The notes below the pieces were generated by a model. The model had not been told where the DNA came from. It searched no databases and saw nothing but the letters and a program-made list of their open reading frames with translations. A stretch of DNA of 64,000 bases. It comes from JAPHTQ01 sp050288165 (GTDB taxonomy: Bacteria > Pseudomonadota > Gammaproteobacteria > Thiohalomonadales > Thiohalomonadaceae). Position numbers and translations under genes: made by a program. Below are positions 18,386 to 27,013 of the stretch, piece after piece (the first letter of the stretch is position 1; each line of letters starts with the position of its first letter). The DNA lies in the NCBI GenBank assembly GCA_050288165.1, contig JBNKDG010000005.1, positions 62,001 through 126,000 of the forward strand. The letters are read 5' to 3'.

Positions 18386-18408
18386 CCAGCCCCCCAAGGG
18401 GGAGCTGG
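18386..18408. other. GC-rich hairpin between trxA and rho
   Basis: CCAGC-CCCCC and GGGGG-(A)-GCTGG form a 10-base-pair stem with one bulge and a two-base loop, directly after the trxA stop. There is no T-run, so it may be a Rho-dependent or 3'-stabilising structure rather than an intrinsic terminator. The rest of the gap shows nothing clear. Confidence 0.45.
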
Positions 18409-18424
18409 TACCCAGAGCACAAAA

Positions 18425-18751
18425 TTACAGGTTGCTGTCGATGAAGGCGGTCAGTTGTGATTTGGAGACCGCACCGACCTTGGTCGCTTCAACATTACCG
18501 CCCTTGAACAACATCAGGGTCGGGATACCGCGAATGCCGTATTTCGGCGGGGTGTTCGGGTTATCGTCGATGTTCAGTTTGACCACTTTCAGTTTGTCGG
18601 CGTAGTCCTCGGCGATCTCGTCCAGGATCGGTGCGATCATCTTGCACGGGCCACACCAGTCCGCCCAGTAATCCACCAGCACGGTACCTTCCGCCTTGAT
18701 TACTTCGGCCTCGAAGGTGTCGTCGGTTACATATACGATTTTGTCGCTCAA
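18425..18751 (-). CDS. trxA: Thioredoxin 1 (TTG start)
   Basis: Cytosolic disulfide reductase of 108 residues with the redox motif WCGPC (Cys33, Cys36) and the cis-Pro in GIRGIPTLMLF. The start decided here is TTG at 18749-18751: GGAGG sits eight bases upstream and the product begins (M)SDKIVYVTDDTF, which aligns with the N-terminus of E. coli TrxA. The in-frame upstream ATGs would add 15-39 unlike residues. It is divergent from rhlB and upstream of rho, the same arrangement as rhlB-trxA-rho in E. coli. Confidence 0.95.
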   Translation of the reverse strand: MSDKIVYVTDDTFEAEVIKAEGTVLVDYWADWCGPCKMIAPILDEIAEDYADKLKVVKLNIDDNPNTPPKYGIRGIPTLMLFKGGNVEATKVGAVSKSQLTAFIDSNL

Positions 18752-18889
18752 GGGTTGTGCCTCCAGGTCATCAATGGATTCCATGGCATACCGCGCCATG
18801 GGCCTGTTATTCTCGTGGCAAACATTTGAGCCCAATACGCCAGCTATTTCAAGCCCAAAACCTCCCACATTTTGCTATTCTAGCCGCCC

Positions 18890-20185
18890 ATGAGTGAAAA
18901 ACATTTAACCACCACCCGCTTCCAGGACTTCAATCTGCCCGCTGAGTTATTGCAAGGCATTGAAGAGACAGGCTTTTCCTACTGTACCCCGATACAGGCG
19001 CAGAGCCTGCCCATCGCCCTGGAGGGACGCGACGTCGCCGGACAGGCGCAGACCGGCACCGGCAAAACCGCCGCGTTCCTGGTCGCTACCTTTAATACGC
19101 TGCTGACCCAACCCGCCGATGCACAGCGCAGGCCCAACCAGATACGCGCCATGATCCTGGCACCGACCCGCGAGCTGGCGATCCAGATCCACAAGGATGC
19201 CGAAGCGCTGGGGCGTCACACCGGATTGAAACTGGGCCTGGCCTACGGCGGCACCGGCTACGAGCAGCAGCGCAATACCCTGACCGAAGGAGTCGATATC
19301 CTGATCGGCACACCGGGCCGGATCATCGACTACTTCAAACAACACGTGTTCGATCTGAATGTCTTGCAGGTGATGGTGCTGGACGAAGCGGATCGCATGT
19401 TCGACCTCGGCTTCATCAAGGACATCCGTTTCCTGCTACGGCGTATGCCCAAACCGGAGAAGCGCCTGAGTATGCTTTTCTCCGCAACCCTCTCCTTCCG
19501 CGTCACCGAACTGGCCTACGAACACATGAACAACCCGGTGGCGGTCGAGGTCGAGGCGGAACAGGTCACCGCCGATCGGGTTAATCAGCGCGTCTACTAC
19601 CCGTCGATGGACGAAAAGATCCCGCTGCTGCTTGGTCTGATCAAACATGAGCAGCCGCAACGCGCCATCGTCTTCGTCAACACCAAGCGTGCTGGCGAGA
19701 AGGTGTGGGGCTATCTGGAAGGCAACGACATCAAGTGCGGCATCCTCTCCGGCGACGTGCCGCAGAAGAAACGCCAGCGCCTGCTGCTGGAGTTCGAAAA
19801 GGGCGAGTACCCGGTACTGGTCGCCACCGACGTCGCCGCCCGTGGCCTGCATATTCCCGATGTCAGCCACGTCTTCAACTACGACCTGCCGCAGGATGCG
19901 GAAGACTACGTTCACCGCATCGGCCGTACCGCGCGTGCCGGAGCCAGTGGCAAAGCGATCAGCTTCGCCTGCGAAGAGTACGCCTTCTCCCTCGCCGAGG
20001 TGGAAGAGTACATCGAACAGAAGATCCCGATGGAATCGATCAGCAGCGAGCTGTTGATCGAACCGCAACCACCGGTGCGCATGGAGCGTAAACCGAGACC
20101 TCACGGCGACAAGCGCGGAGGAGGCGACAACAAAGGAAGACGACCAGGCGGCCGTTCACGCCGTCGCAGCGGCGCGCCGCAATAA
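18890..20185 (+). CDS. rhlB: ATP-dependent RNA helicase RhlB
   Basis: DEAD-box helicase, in E. coli a component of the RNA degradosome. The 431 residues show the Q motif (CTPIQAQSLPI near 32-42), Walker A AQTGTGKT (53-60), motif Ib TPGR, the DEAD box VLDEADRMF, SAT (FSATLSF), and the C-terminal helicase motifs including HRIGRTARAG. The tail after about residue 395 is Arg/Gly/Pro-rich, as expected for RNA binding. Divergent from trxA with about 140 bases between the starts. Gene order supports RhlB over other DEAD-box paralogues. Confidence 0.95.
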   Translation: MSEKHLTTTRFQDFNLPAELLQGIEETGFSYCTPIQAQSLPIALEGRDVAGQAQTGTGKTAAFLVATFNTLLTQPADAQRRPNQIRAMILAPTRELAIQIHKDAEALGRHTGLKLGLAYGGTGYEQQRNTLTEGVDILIGTPGRIIDYFKQHVFDLNVLQVMVLDEADRMFDLGFIKDIRFLLRRMPKPEKRLSMLFSATLSFRVTELAYEHMNNPVAVEVEAEQVTADRVNQRVYYPSMDEKIPLLLGLIKHEQPQRAIVFVNTKRAGEKVWGYLEGNDIKCGILSGDVPQKKRQRLLLEFEKGEYPVLVATDVAARGLHIPDVSHVFNYDLPQDAEDYVHRIGRTARAGASGKAISFACEEYAFSLAEVEEYIEQKIPMESISSELLIEPQPPVRMERKPRPHGDKRGGGDNKGRRPGGRSRRRSGAPQ

Positions 20186-20207
20186 CTCACTCAACCTAGA
20201 TAAGATC

Positions 20208-20609
20208 ATGGCCAAGAAAAAGAAAATCAAGATTTCCGCAGAGGAGAAGTGCGGCCTCTGCCACAACTCCAAGTGCTGCACCTATTTCACCCAGAATATC
20301 GATACACCGCGTTCCATGTCCGACTTCGACGTGCTGTTGTGGCAACTGGCGCACCAGGATGTGCAGGCATATAAAGACGAAGACGGCTGGTTCCTGCTGG
20401 TCAACAACCGTTGCACCCATCTGCTGGAAGGTGGCGGTTGCGGCATCTACGAAACCCGTCCGCAGATCTGTCGCGATCACAGCAACGACTACTGCGAATA
20501 CGACACCACTGCCGAAAGCGGCTTCGATCTCTTTTTCGCCGACTACGACAGCCTGCTGACTTACTGCAAGAAACGCTTTAAGAAGTGGGATAAAAGATTT
20601 AAAAAATAA
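20208..20609 (+). CDS. YkgJ-family cysteine-cluster protein
   Basis: A 133-residue soluble protein with the CxxCxxxxCC pattern of the zinc- or iron-chelating UPF0153/YkgJ family: CGLCHNSKCCTYF near residues 16-28, with later Cys in CTHLLEGGGCGIYETRPQIC and YC. Lys-rich at both ends. It starts 22 bases after the rhlB stop and is probably cotranscribed with it. Biochemical function is not established for the family. Confidence 0.8.
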   Translation: MAKKKKIKISAEEKCGLCHNSKCCTYFTQNIDTPRSMSDFDVLLWQLAHQDVQAYKDEDGWFLLVNNRCTHLLEGGGCGIYETRPQICRDHSNDYCEYDTTAESGFDLFFADYDSLLTYCKKRFKKWDKRFKK

Positions 20610-20615
20610 CCGTTC

Positions 20616-20728
20616 ACCGCAAAGGCGCAGAGAAAACAGGAGATTGTCTGCTGCTTCGTCGATACTTCTTCGGAATCGTAACTTTCTTAGCCTGAGTATT
20701 TCTTTGCGTACTTTGCGTCTTTGCGGTT
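20616..20728. repeat. Inverted repeat, CCGCAAAG-type
   Basis: Left arm about 20616-20636 and right arm about 20698-20728 are imperfect reverse complements built from short words such as CGCAAAG and GCGCAGAG. It lies between the convergent ends of the YkgJ-type gene and the acyltransferase gene. Same style of element as at 29284 and 16729. Confidence 0.65.
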
Positions 20729-20736
20729 ATTCGCTT

Positions 20737-21723
20737 TTATTCTTCAGGTCGCTCCCGATGACCTGAGCCGGGCTTGCCCTTCATTTTATAGGGCGGAGGT
20801 GAACCATCGGGGCGGCTCTGGAAGATGCGCATCGACCACATATACTGGCTCGGTGCCAGGGCGATCAACTTTTCCAGTTCACGATTCATTCGCGCCGCAT
20901 CGGCAACTTCATCATCGGTCGGGAAGTTTTCCAGCGGCGGCAGAATGCGTGCACGGTAAGTACCGTTCTGCGGATTATAGACCGTAGCGAAGGGCAACAC
21001 CGTCGCACCGGTCATACGGCTCAGTTTCGATAGCGCGGTCAGTGTTGCGGTCTTCAGGCCGAAGAAAGGCACGAAAACAGAGTGTTCAGGCCCCAAATCC
21101 TCGTCAGGTAAATAGTAAAACGCCTTACCTTGTTTGATTCCCTTGACCACGGGCCGCATGCCCTTGTCACGCAGAAAAATCGTTCCATTGAAGCGGGTGC
21201 GACCACGGGCCATGAACCAGTCGATGAGTGGATTGCGCGCAGGTTTGATCAAACCGACCGAAGGATAAAAGCGGGTCAATGCCGCGGCACCGAAATCGAG
21301 CGCCACATTGTGGCTGGTGAGCAGGATTACCTGGCCACCGTTCTCCAGCGCCTTGCGTAGATGCTCATCACCTTCAAGAGTGAGAACATTATCGAGACGA
21401 CGGCGTGAACCCCACCAGAGCAGACCATAATCGAGAAAGGTCTGGCTGAGGGTACGGAAGTACTCCATCGCCATCTGTTCTTTCTGTGTCTCACTCGCTT
21501 CGGGAAAGCACCAACTGAGGTTGGTATGAATGATTGCACGGCGCTTTGGCTGACGCTGATAGGCCAACATACCTACCCAGGCACCGACGGCACGACGGAC
21601 GCTTCCGGGCAATAACGAGAAGAGACGAAACAGTCCTAGCCCCAGCCACACCAGCCAGAAACGCGGACCCAACCACTGCCACTGGAACGGTCCCGGGTAT
21701 GTCGACTCGCTATTTTTTTCCAT
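20737..21723 (-). CDS. Lipid A biosynthesis acyltransferase (LpxL/HtrB family)
   Basis: Inner-membrane late acyltransferase that adds secondary acyl chains to Kdo2-lipid IVA. From the Met at 21723 it has 328 residues: a hydrophobic anchor near 22-40, the HX4D catalytic motif (His138, Asp143 in SHNVALDFG), a typical NxxxLxxCFPE-like segment (HTNLSWCFPEAS) and DEDLGPEHSVFVPFFG. The ATG overlaps the stop of the fructosamine-kinase gene by one base (TAATG), so the two are translationally coupled. The paralogue (LpxL, LpxM or LpxP) cannot be assigned from the sequence. Confidence 0.9.
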   Translation of the reverse strand: MEKNSESTYPGPFQWQWLGPRFWLVWLGLGLFRLFSLLPGSVRRAVGAWVGMLAYQRQPKRRAIIHTNLSWCFPEASETQKEQMAMEYFRTLSQTFLDYGLLWWGSRRRLDNVLTLEGDEHLRKALENGGQVILLTSHNVALDFGAAALTRFYPSVGLIKPARNPLIDWFMARGRTRFNGTIFLRDKGMRPVVKGIKQGKAFYYLPDEDLGPEHSVFVPFFGLKTATLTALSKLSRMTGATVLPFATVYNPQNGTYRARILPPLENFPTDDEVADAARMNRELEKLIALAPSQYMWSMRIFQSRPDGSPPPYKMKGKPGSGHRERPEE

Positions 21724-22601
21724 TAACGTAACTCGGCCAACAGGCAATCGATCATCCCTTCTGCCTGCGAAGCATAACCGCCGCCGAAGAGGTTGAAGTG
21801 GTTAAGAATGTGGTAGAGGTTATAAAAGGTTTTGCGCACTTTGTATCCCGTATCCAGCGGCCAGGCTTCATTGTAGGCCGCGTAAAAATCACTACCGAAT
21901 CCACCGAACAGTTCGGTCATGGCGATGTCCGCTTCACGATCGCCGTAGTAGACCGCCGGATCGAAGATCACCGGCGCACCATCACGGCGAAAGGCGTAGT
22001 TGCCCGACCAAAGATCACCGTGCAACAGCGATGGACGCGGCGAGTAATCGCTGAAGAAAGCATCGAAATCTTCCATCAGTTCCGCGCCTTTGCGCTGTAG
22101 GGAACCACCTGCCCCTTTGCGTACAGCCATCGCCAGTTGCGCACCCAGACGTTGTTCGCGCCAGAAGACGATCCAGTCATGATGTTCATCGTTGTACTGC
22201 GGCGTCGAGCCGATGGTGTTGTCACGAAACCAGCCAAAACGTTCCTGAGTTGCACGGTGCAGTTCTGCCAGATGGCGACCCAGTTGCGCGCCGCTGCCGT
22301 TACCGCCCAACGCCATATCTTCCATCACGATAAAGGCCTGGCCTTCGGCAACACCGGTCGCCAGCGGTTCCGGCACGGCGATGGCGCCGGGCTTGCGCAG
22401 TTCACGCAGGCCATCAGCCTCCGCCTCGAACATCGCCAGCGAAGAGGCACTGTTGAGTTTGACGAAGTAACTGCGTGAACCGTCACTGAGCTTTGCTGCA
22501 CTGTTGATGCAACCACCGCCGACACTCTGATGCCGCGCCGCGTGGAAAGGTTCACCGGTGGCGTTAGTAATCGCCTGTGAGATTGCCTGCCAAAGATCCA
22601 T
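21723..22601 (-). CDS. Fructosamine kinase family protein
   Basis: Kinase-fold protein of the FN3K/YniA family, which phosphorylates ketosamine adducts for protein deglycation. The Met at 22601 gives MDLWQAISQAITNATG and 292 residues. Key motifs: VGGGCINSAA (near 27), the Lys in YFVKLNSA, LLHGDLWSGNYAF (catalytic loop HGD) and the metal-binding Asp in VIFDPAVYYGDREADIAMTE. It is translationally coupled to the downstream lipid A acyltransferase gene. Divergent from the truncated hemoglobin gene; the start is uncertain by a few codons because 22610 is also possible. Confidence 0.9.
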   Translation of the reverse strand: MDLWQAISQAITNATGEPFHAARHQSVGGGCINSAAKLSDGSRSYFVKLNSASSLAMFEAEADGLRELRKPGAIAVPEPLATGVAEGQAFIVMEDMALGGNGSGAQLGRHLAELHRATQERFGWFRDNTIGSTPQYNDEHHDWIVFWREQRLGAQLAMAVRKGAGGSLQRKGAELMEDFDAFFSDYSPRPSLLHGDLWSGNYAFRRDGAPVIFDPAVYYGDREADIAMTELFGGFGSDFYAAYNEAWPLDTGYKVRKTFYNLYHILNHFNLFGGGYASQAEGMIDCLLAELR

Positions 22602-22657
22602 GGCAAACATCTTAAACCAGTATGGTTCGCACTGTCTTGCGGGGTTAAACTGCTGGC

Positions 22658-23035
22658 ATGGACTTCCAACCACTCAGCCAACGCATCACCTACCAACAGG
22701 TCGAACAGATCGTCCATCGTTTTTATGAGGCGGTGCTTGCCGACGACTCACTGATACCGCACTTCCAGAACATCCGCGACTGGCCGGAGCACGAGCAACA
22801 CATCACCAACTTCTGGTGGGGAATGCTGGGTGGACAGGTGGAGAGCCCACGACCGAATGCCATGGAAGCGGGCCATCGCGATCTGGATCTCGGTCAGACG
22901 GATCTACAACGCTGGCTGGAGTTGTTTGAACAAACCCTGTATCAGGAGTTGGACGAAGATATCGCCGCACGCTGGGCGGCACAGGCGAAACATATTGGCA
23001 CAATGATGGTAGTGAAGGGACTAGTTAAAGAGTAG
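22658..23035 (+). CDS. Group III truncated hemoglobin
   Basis: Heme protein of 125 residues resembling Campylobacter Ctb-type globins. The proximal His is probably His73 in AGHRDLDL, followed by the family block RWLELFEQTL; NFWWGMLGG near residue 51 is also typical. A globin of this class can bind O2 or NO in detoxification or redox roles. The stop codon TAG forms the first bases of a MITE-like palindrome that separates this gene from the convergent hydantoinase gene. Confidence 0.88.
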   Translation: MDFQPLSQRITYQQVEQIVHRFYEAVLADDSLIPHFQNIRDWPEHEQHITNFWWGMLGGQVESPRPNAMEAGHRDLDLGQTDLQRWLELFEQTLYQELDEDIAARWAAQAKHIGTMMVVKGLVKE

Positions 23036-23176
23036 AAGCCACTCAAAATGGTCTTCGCGCCCTGATCCTGTGTTGCAGTGCCTTCTCCGGTGCTCATTTA
23101 CTACCCGGTAAACTGCGCTCCTCGAAGCCCCTGCGCCTTGCCTCAGTACGCGAATCCAAATTTTGAGAGGCTTCTA
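23033..23176. repeat. MITE-like palindromic element, copy 1
   Basis: Terminal inverted repeats of 17 bases (23033-23049 and 23160-23176, 16 of 17 matching) enclose a 144-base imperfect palindrome whose centre is TTTACTACCCGGTAAA. The core GCTCATTTACT...GTAAACT is shared with the element at 47551-47685. It fills the gap between two convergent genes and contributes the globin stop codon. No open frame inside. Confidence 0.75.
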
Positions 23177-23182
23177 GAAAAC

Positions 23183-25150
23183 TTAATTAGTTTTTTCCAG
23201 CAACAGATTACCGTGCGCATCGACCCGACAAAGCCAACCCGGCGCCAGCCAGGTAGTCGCCACTGTTTCTGTAATTAGCGCCGGACCTTTGATCTCATCG
23301 CCCTGACGCAATCCCGCCCGGTTCCACACTTCGGCTTCACCCTCTACGCCGTAGACCTCTGCCAGCCCGGAAAAGGCGTCCACTTTCGAATTGTTTTCTG
23401 CGGCAATGAGCAGTTGCGGTATCGGCCCCAGCAACTGCAAACGCAGATTGACCAATTCTACCGGCAGATCGAGGCGATGCCCGTAGCGCTCCTGGTGCAG
23501 TTGATGGAACGCCTCGGCACTGGCGTCACGATCCGATTGCCAGACGACGTTGAGGGTATAGGACTGCCCCTGGTAACGCAGATCGAGTGAAGCGCGTAGC
23601 GTGATCTCCCCTTCGGGTAACTCCTGTCGCAGCGACTGCCCGCCCTCCTGTCGTAGTTCGGCAAGCAGTGCTTCGATCTCTTCGGCGCTGGTTTGCGCCA
23701 ACAACTGCCGATGGGTGCGCGACAATTGTCGTCCACGTGGTGCGGTCAGCATACCCAGTGCCGAAAGCACACCGCCGTGGATCGGCACCATCGCCTGACG
23801 CATCCCCAGCGCCTCGGCCAGGGCGCAGACATGCAATCCGCCCGCACCGCCGAAGGAGACCAGAGTCATCGGCCGCGGGTCGATACCGCGCTGCACCGAG
23901 ATCACCCGCAGGGCACGGGCCATGTGTTCGTTAGCGATGCGGATAATCCCCGCCGCCGCCTCGTGCAGACCGACATCGAGTTTCCTGGCAATAGCACCAA
24001 CCGCCCGCTCCGCCGCCTCTACATCCAGGGTCATACCGCCGCCAAGAAAGGCGTCCGGGCGTAGACGGCCCAGCACCAGATTGGCGTCGGTCACCGTCGC
24101 CTCGCTGCCGCCCTTGCCGTAGCAGGCTGGCCCCGGCGCCGCCCCGGCCGACTCCGGCCCCACCTGCAACAATCCGCCCGCGTCGACCCGTGCAATAGAA
24201 CCGCCGCCCGCGCCGATGGTGTGCATATCGACCATCGGCACCGACACCGGGTAGCGACCGATGCGTCCTTCGCTGGTCAGTTGCAGCTCGCCGTCGATCA
24301 GCGCCACGTCGGTCGAGGTACCGCCCATATCGAAAGTAAGCAGTTGCTCGCGCCCGGCCAACTGCCCGACCCGCCGTGCCGCGGCGAGTCCACCGGCAGG
24401 GCCGGAGAGCAACATCTGCACCGCTTGTTCGCCTGCCAGGGATGCGGCGATGGTGTTACCGGAACTCTGCATCACGGAGATGGATACGCCTGGCAGCCCT
24501 GCCTCCAACCGAGCCAGGTAACCTTCCACCAGCGGCCCGACCCAGGCGTTGAGCCAGGTGGCGATGCCACGCTCATATTCACGGTACTCGGGCAACACAG
24601 CAGAGGAGCGGGAGACGAAGATCCCCTCGGGCACGATCGCCTCAATGGCCTTTTCGAAACGATCGTCGAGGAAGGAGAAGAGCAGATTGATCGCCACTGC
24701 CCGTGGCTTGAGTTCGATGATCCGTTGGCGCAGTTCAGCGAGATCGTCGTCGCTCAGCGGTTCGACCACACTGCCATCGGCACCGAGGCGCCCGCCGGTT
24801 TCGAGACACAATTCAACGGCGACAGGAGGTTCGATAGGCTGTGGTTGCAGATTGTAGAGTTCGGCCCGCGCCTGACGACCGATGGTCAGCATGTCGCCGA
24901 GGCCGTGGTTGGTGATGAAAACAGTGCGCACACCCTTGCCTTCCAGTGCCGCGTTGGTCGCCACGGTAGAGCCGTGCACCATGCGCAGCTTTTCCAGCAA
25001 TGGACCAGCGATCCCCAGCTCCTGCACCCCCTGCAGGATCGCCCGCTCCGGCGCATCGGGAGTGGAGAGCACCTTGTGTACGCGCAACCGTTCCCCGTCA
25101 TACAGCACGAAGTCGGTAAAGGTACCTCCGGTGTCGACACCTAGCAGCAT
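23183..25150 (-). CDS. Hydantoinase/oxoprolinase family protein (HyuA-like)
   Basis: ATP-dependent hydantoinase/5-oxoprolinase A-subunit family, 655 residues from the Met at 25150, chosen because GGAG lies six bases upstream and the product starts MLLGVDTGGTFTDFVLYDG. The actin-like hydantoinase A N-terminal domain (about 1-175) is followed by the catalytic domain with TFDMGGTSTDVALIDG, metal-binding TIGAGGGSIA and GAAPGPACYGKGG, and a C-terminal beta region. The B subunit (HyuB) that usually accompanies it is absent nearby; both neighbours are unrelated. The substrate cannot be predicted. Confidence 0.9.
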   Translation of the reverse strand: MLLGVDTGGTFTDFVLYDGERLRVHKVLSTPDAPERAILQGVQELGIAGPLLEKLRMVHGSTVATNAALEGKGVRTVFITNHGLGDMLTIGRQARAELYNLQPQPIEPPVAVELCLETGGRLGADGSVVEPLSDDDLAELRQRIIELKPRAVAINLLFSFLDDRFEKAIEAIVPEGIFVSRSSAVLPEYREYERGIATWLNAWVGPLVEGYLARLEAGLPGVSISVMQSSGNTIAASLAGEQAVQMLLSGPAGGLAAARRVGQLAGREQLLTFDMGGTSTDVALIDGELQLTSEGRIGRYPVSVPMVDMHTIGAGGGSIARVDAGGLLQVGPESAGAAPGPACYGKGGSEATVTDANLVLGRLRPDAFLGGGMTLDVEAAERAVGAIARKLDVGLHEAAAGIIRIANEHMARALRVISVQRGIDPRPMTLVSFGGAGGLHVCALAEALGMRQAMVPIHGGVLSALGMLTAPRGRQLSRTHRQLLAQTSAEEIEALLAELRQEGGQSLRQELPEGEITLRASLDLRYQGQSYTLNVVWQSDRDASAEAFHQLHQERYGHRLDLPVELVNLRLQLLGPIPQLLIAAENNSKVDAFSGLAEVYGVEGEAEVWNRAGLRQGDEIKGPALITETVATTWLAPGWLCRVDAHGNLLLEKTN

Positions 25151-25312
25151 GGTTGCTCCATTCACTCAGGGGAGCGGCGACGGAACTTTTCGACCCGTTC
25201 ACCACTCCCACAGGCTGTTTTTCTATATGATGATGTGCGCGGTATGATACCGGACTTAACGGCAACATGCCTTGCGCCCCGCTTCCGCAACGTGGAGAAA
25301 GATACTGGAGCC

Positions 25313-26263
25313 ATGGAGAAAAACAGTCTCATCCAAGTTGAACATTTGTCTCGCCGCTACGGCGACAATCTGGCGGTCAACGATGTCAGCTTCGAGGTGC
25401 GCCGCGGTGAAGTACTCGGCTTCCTCGGCCCCAACGGCGCAGGCAAGTCGACCACCATGCAGATGCTGACCGGCAATCTCGCCCCGACCACCGGCAGCAT
25501 TCGCATCAACGGCATCGATATTCTGGAAAATCCGAAAGAGGCCAAACAGGCGCTCGGCTTCCTGCCAGAGCAGCCGCCGCTCTACCGCGAACTGAGCGTC
25601 GACGAATTCCTGCAATTCTGCGCCCGACTGAACCGCATCCCGCGGGGCAAGCAGGCCAGCGCAGTCGACTACGCCAAACAGCGCTGCGGCCTCACCGAAG
25701 TGGGCAAGCGCCTGATCAACAATCTCTCCAAGGGTTACCAGCAGCGGGTTGGCATCGCCCAGGCGATCATCCACTCACCTGAAGTGGTGATCCTCGACGA
25801 ACCGACCGTCGGCCTCGACCCGATCCAGATCCGCGAGATCCGCAACCTGATCCGCGAGCTGGGCGGCGAACACAGCGTGATCCTCTCCACCCACATCCTC
25901 CCCGAGGTGCAGGCCACCTGCGACCGGGTGCAGATCATCAACAAGGGACAACTGGTGTTGAACGACACCATCGACGGCCTGAGCCAACGGATGCAGAGTT
26001 CCAGCCTGCTGCTGGGATTGCGCCGCGCACCCGATACCTCCGCGCTACAGCAAATTAGCGGCGTGGTGGCGGTGACCGCACTCGACGATGGTCGTCTGCG
26101 TATCAGCCATGCACCGGAGAGCAACCCCGCCGAGGCACTGGCTGAAAAAGCGGTAAGCGAAGGCTGGGGGCTTTATGAACTGACACCCGAGCGACTCTCG
26201 TTGGAAGACGTCTTCGTCAACATCACCACTGAAGAACAAACGTCAGAGGAGGACGCCGCATGA
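25313..26263 (+). CDS. ABC transporter ATPase, GldA-like
   Basis: ATP-binding subunit of an ABC-2 type exporter. The Met at 25313 gives MEKNSLIQVEHLSRRYGDN and 316 residues; an upstream GTG (25292) is possible. Walker A GPNGAGKST lies near 39-47, the Q-loop in LGFLPEQPPLY, signature LSKGYQQRVG near 137, Walker B VVILDEPTVGLDP and the H-loop in STHILPE. A C-terminal accessory domain (about 215-316) follows. It overlaps the permease gene by four bases (ATGA). With the permease, GldG-like and DUF4340 genes it forms a Gld-type cassette. Confidence 0.93.
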   Translation: MEKNSLIQVEHLSRRYGDNLAVNDVSFEVRRGEVLGFLGPNGAGKSTTMQMLTGNLAPTTGSIRINGIDILENPKEAKQALGFLPEQPPLYRELSVDEFLQFCARLNRIPRGKQASAVDYAKQRCGLTEVGKRLINNLSKGYQQRVGIAQAIIHSPEVVILDEPTVGLDPIQIREIRNLIRELGGEHSVILSTHILPEVQATCDRVQIINKGQLVLNDTIDGLSQRMQSSSLLLGLRRAPDTSALQQISGVVAVTALDDGRLRISHAPESNPAEALAEKAVSEGWGLYELTPERLSLEDVFVNITTEEQTSEEDAA

Positions 26264-27003
26264 TCGCCACCATCGCCGCACGCGAACTACGCAGCCTGTT
26301 CCTCTCACCGCTGGCCTGGTCGATCCTCGCCGTGGTGCAGATCATTCTCGCCTTTATGTTCCTCGGCCAGCTCGACGTCTATGTCTCCTATCAAGCGCAG
26401 ATCGCGATGATGGAGAGCCCGCCCGGCGCCACCGAGGTGATCGTCGCGCCGATGTTTTCCAACGCCACCCTGATCCTGCTACTGGTGATTCCGCTGTTGA
26501 CCATGCGCAGCATTAGTGAAGAGCGTCGTGGCCGCACACTGCCACTGCTCTTCTCCGCACCGCTGTCGATGACCGAGATCGTGCTTGGCAAATACCTCGG
26601 TCTACTCGGCTTTCTCGGCATCATGCTGGGACTACTCACCCTGATGCCGCTGTCGCTGCTCAGCCTTGGCACCCTCGACTTCGGCCTGCTCGCCTCCAAC
26701 CTGCTCGGCATCGGCCTGATGCTGGCGGCCTTCGCGGCCGCGGGGCTATTCATGTCGACCCTCACCGCACAACCGACGGTGGCGGCGATCAGTACCTTCG
26801 GCCTGTTGCTACTGCTCTGGATCATCAACTGGACCGGTCAGAGCATGGGCGAGGGTTCGGTACTCACCTACCTCTCATTGCAGAGCCACTACGCGGCACT
26901 GCTTAAAGGCCTGTTCGATAGCAGCGACGTGATCTACTACCTGCTGTTCATCGGCATCTTCCTCACACTCAGTGTCCGCCGCCTCGACGCGGAACGGTTG
27001 TAG
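26260..27003 (+). CDS. ABC-2 type permease, GldF-like
   Basis: Membrane subunit of 247 residues with six predicted helices (for example LAWSILAVVQIILAFMFL, TLILLLVIPLLTMRSI, LLGFLGIMLGLLTLMPLSLL). The conserved SISEERRGRTLPLLFSAPLS segment near residue 85 is typical of ABC-2 permeases of this class. It overlaps the ATPase gene by four bases and is followed after 10 bases by the GldG-like gene. Confidence 0.92.
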   Translation: MIATIAARELRSLFLSPLAWSILAVVQIILAFMFLGQLDVYVSYQAQIAMMESPPGATEVIVAPMFSNATLILLLVIPLLTMRSISEERRGRTLPLLFSAPLSMTEIVLGKYLGLLGFLGIMLGLLTLMPLSLLSLGTLDFGLLASNLLGIGLMLAAFAAAGLFMSTLTAQPTVAAISTFGLLLLLWIINWTGQSMGEGSVLTYLSLQSHYAALLKGLFDSSDVIYYLLFIGIFLTLSVRRLDAERL

Positions 27004-27013
27004 GGAGGCGACG

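Noticed and set aside
24221..25144. Plus-strand open frame opposite the hydantoinase gene
   Set aside because: Complementary to conserved HyuA motifs, with low-information composition.
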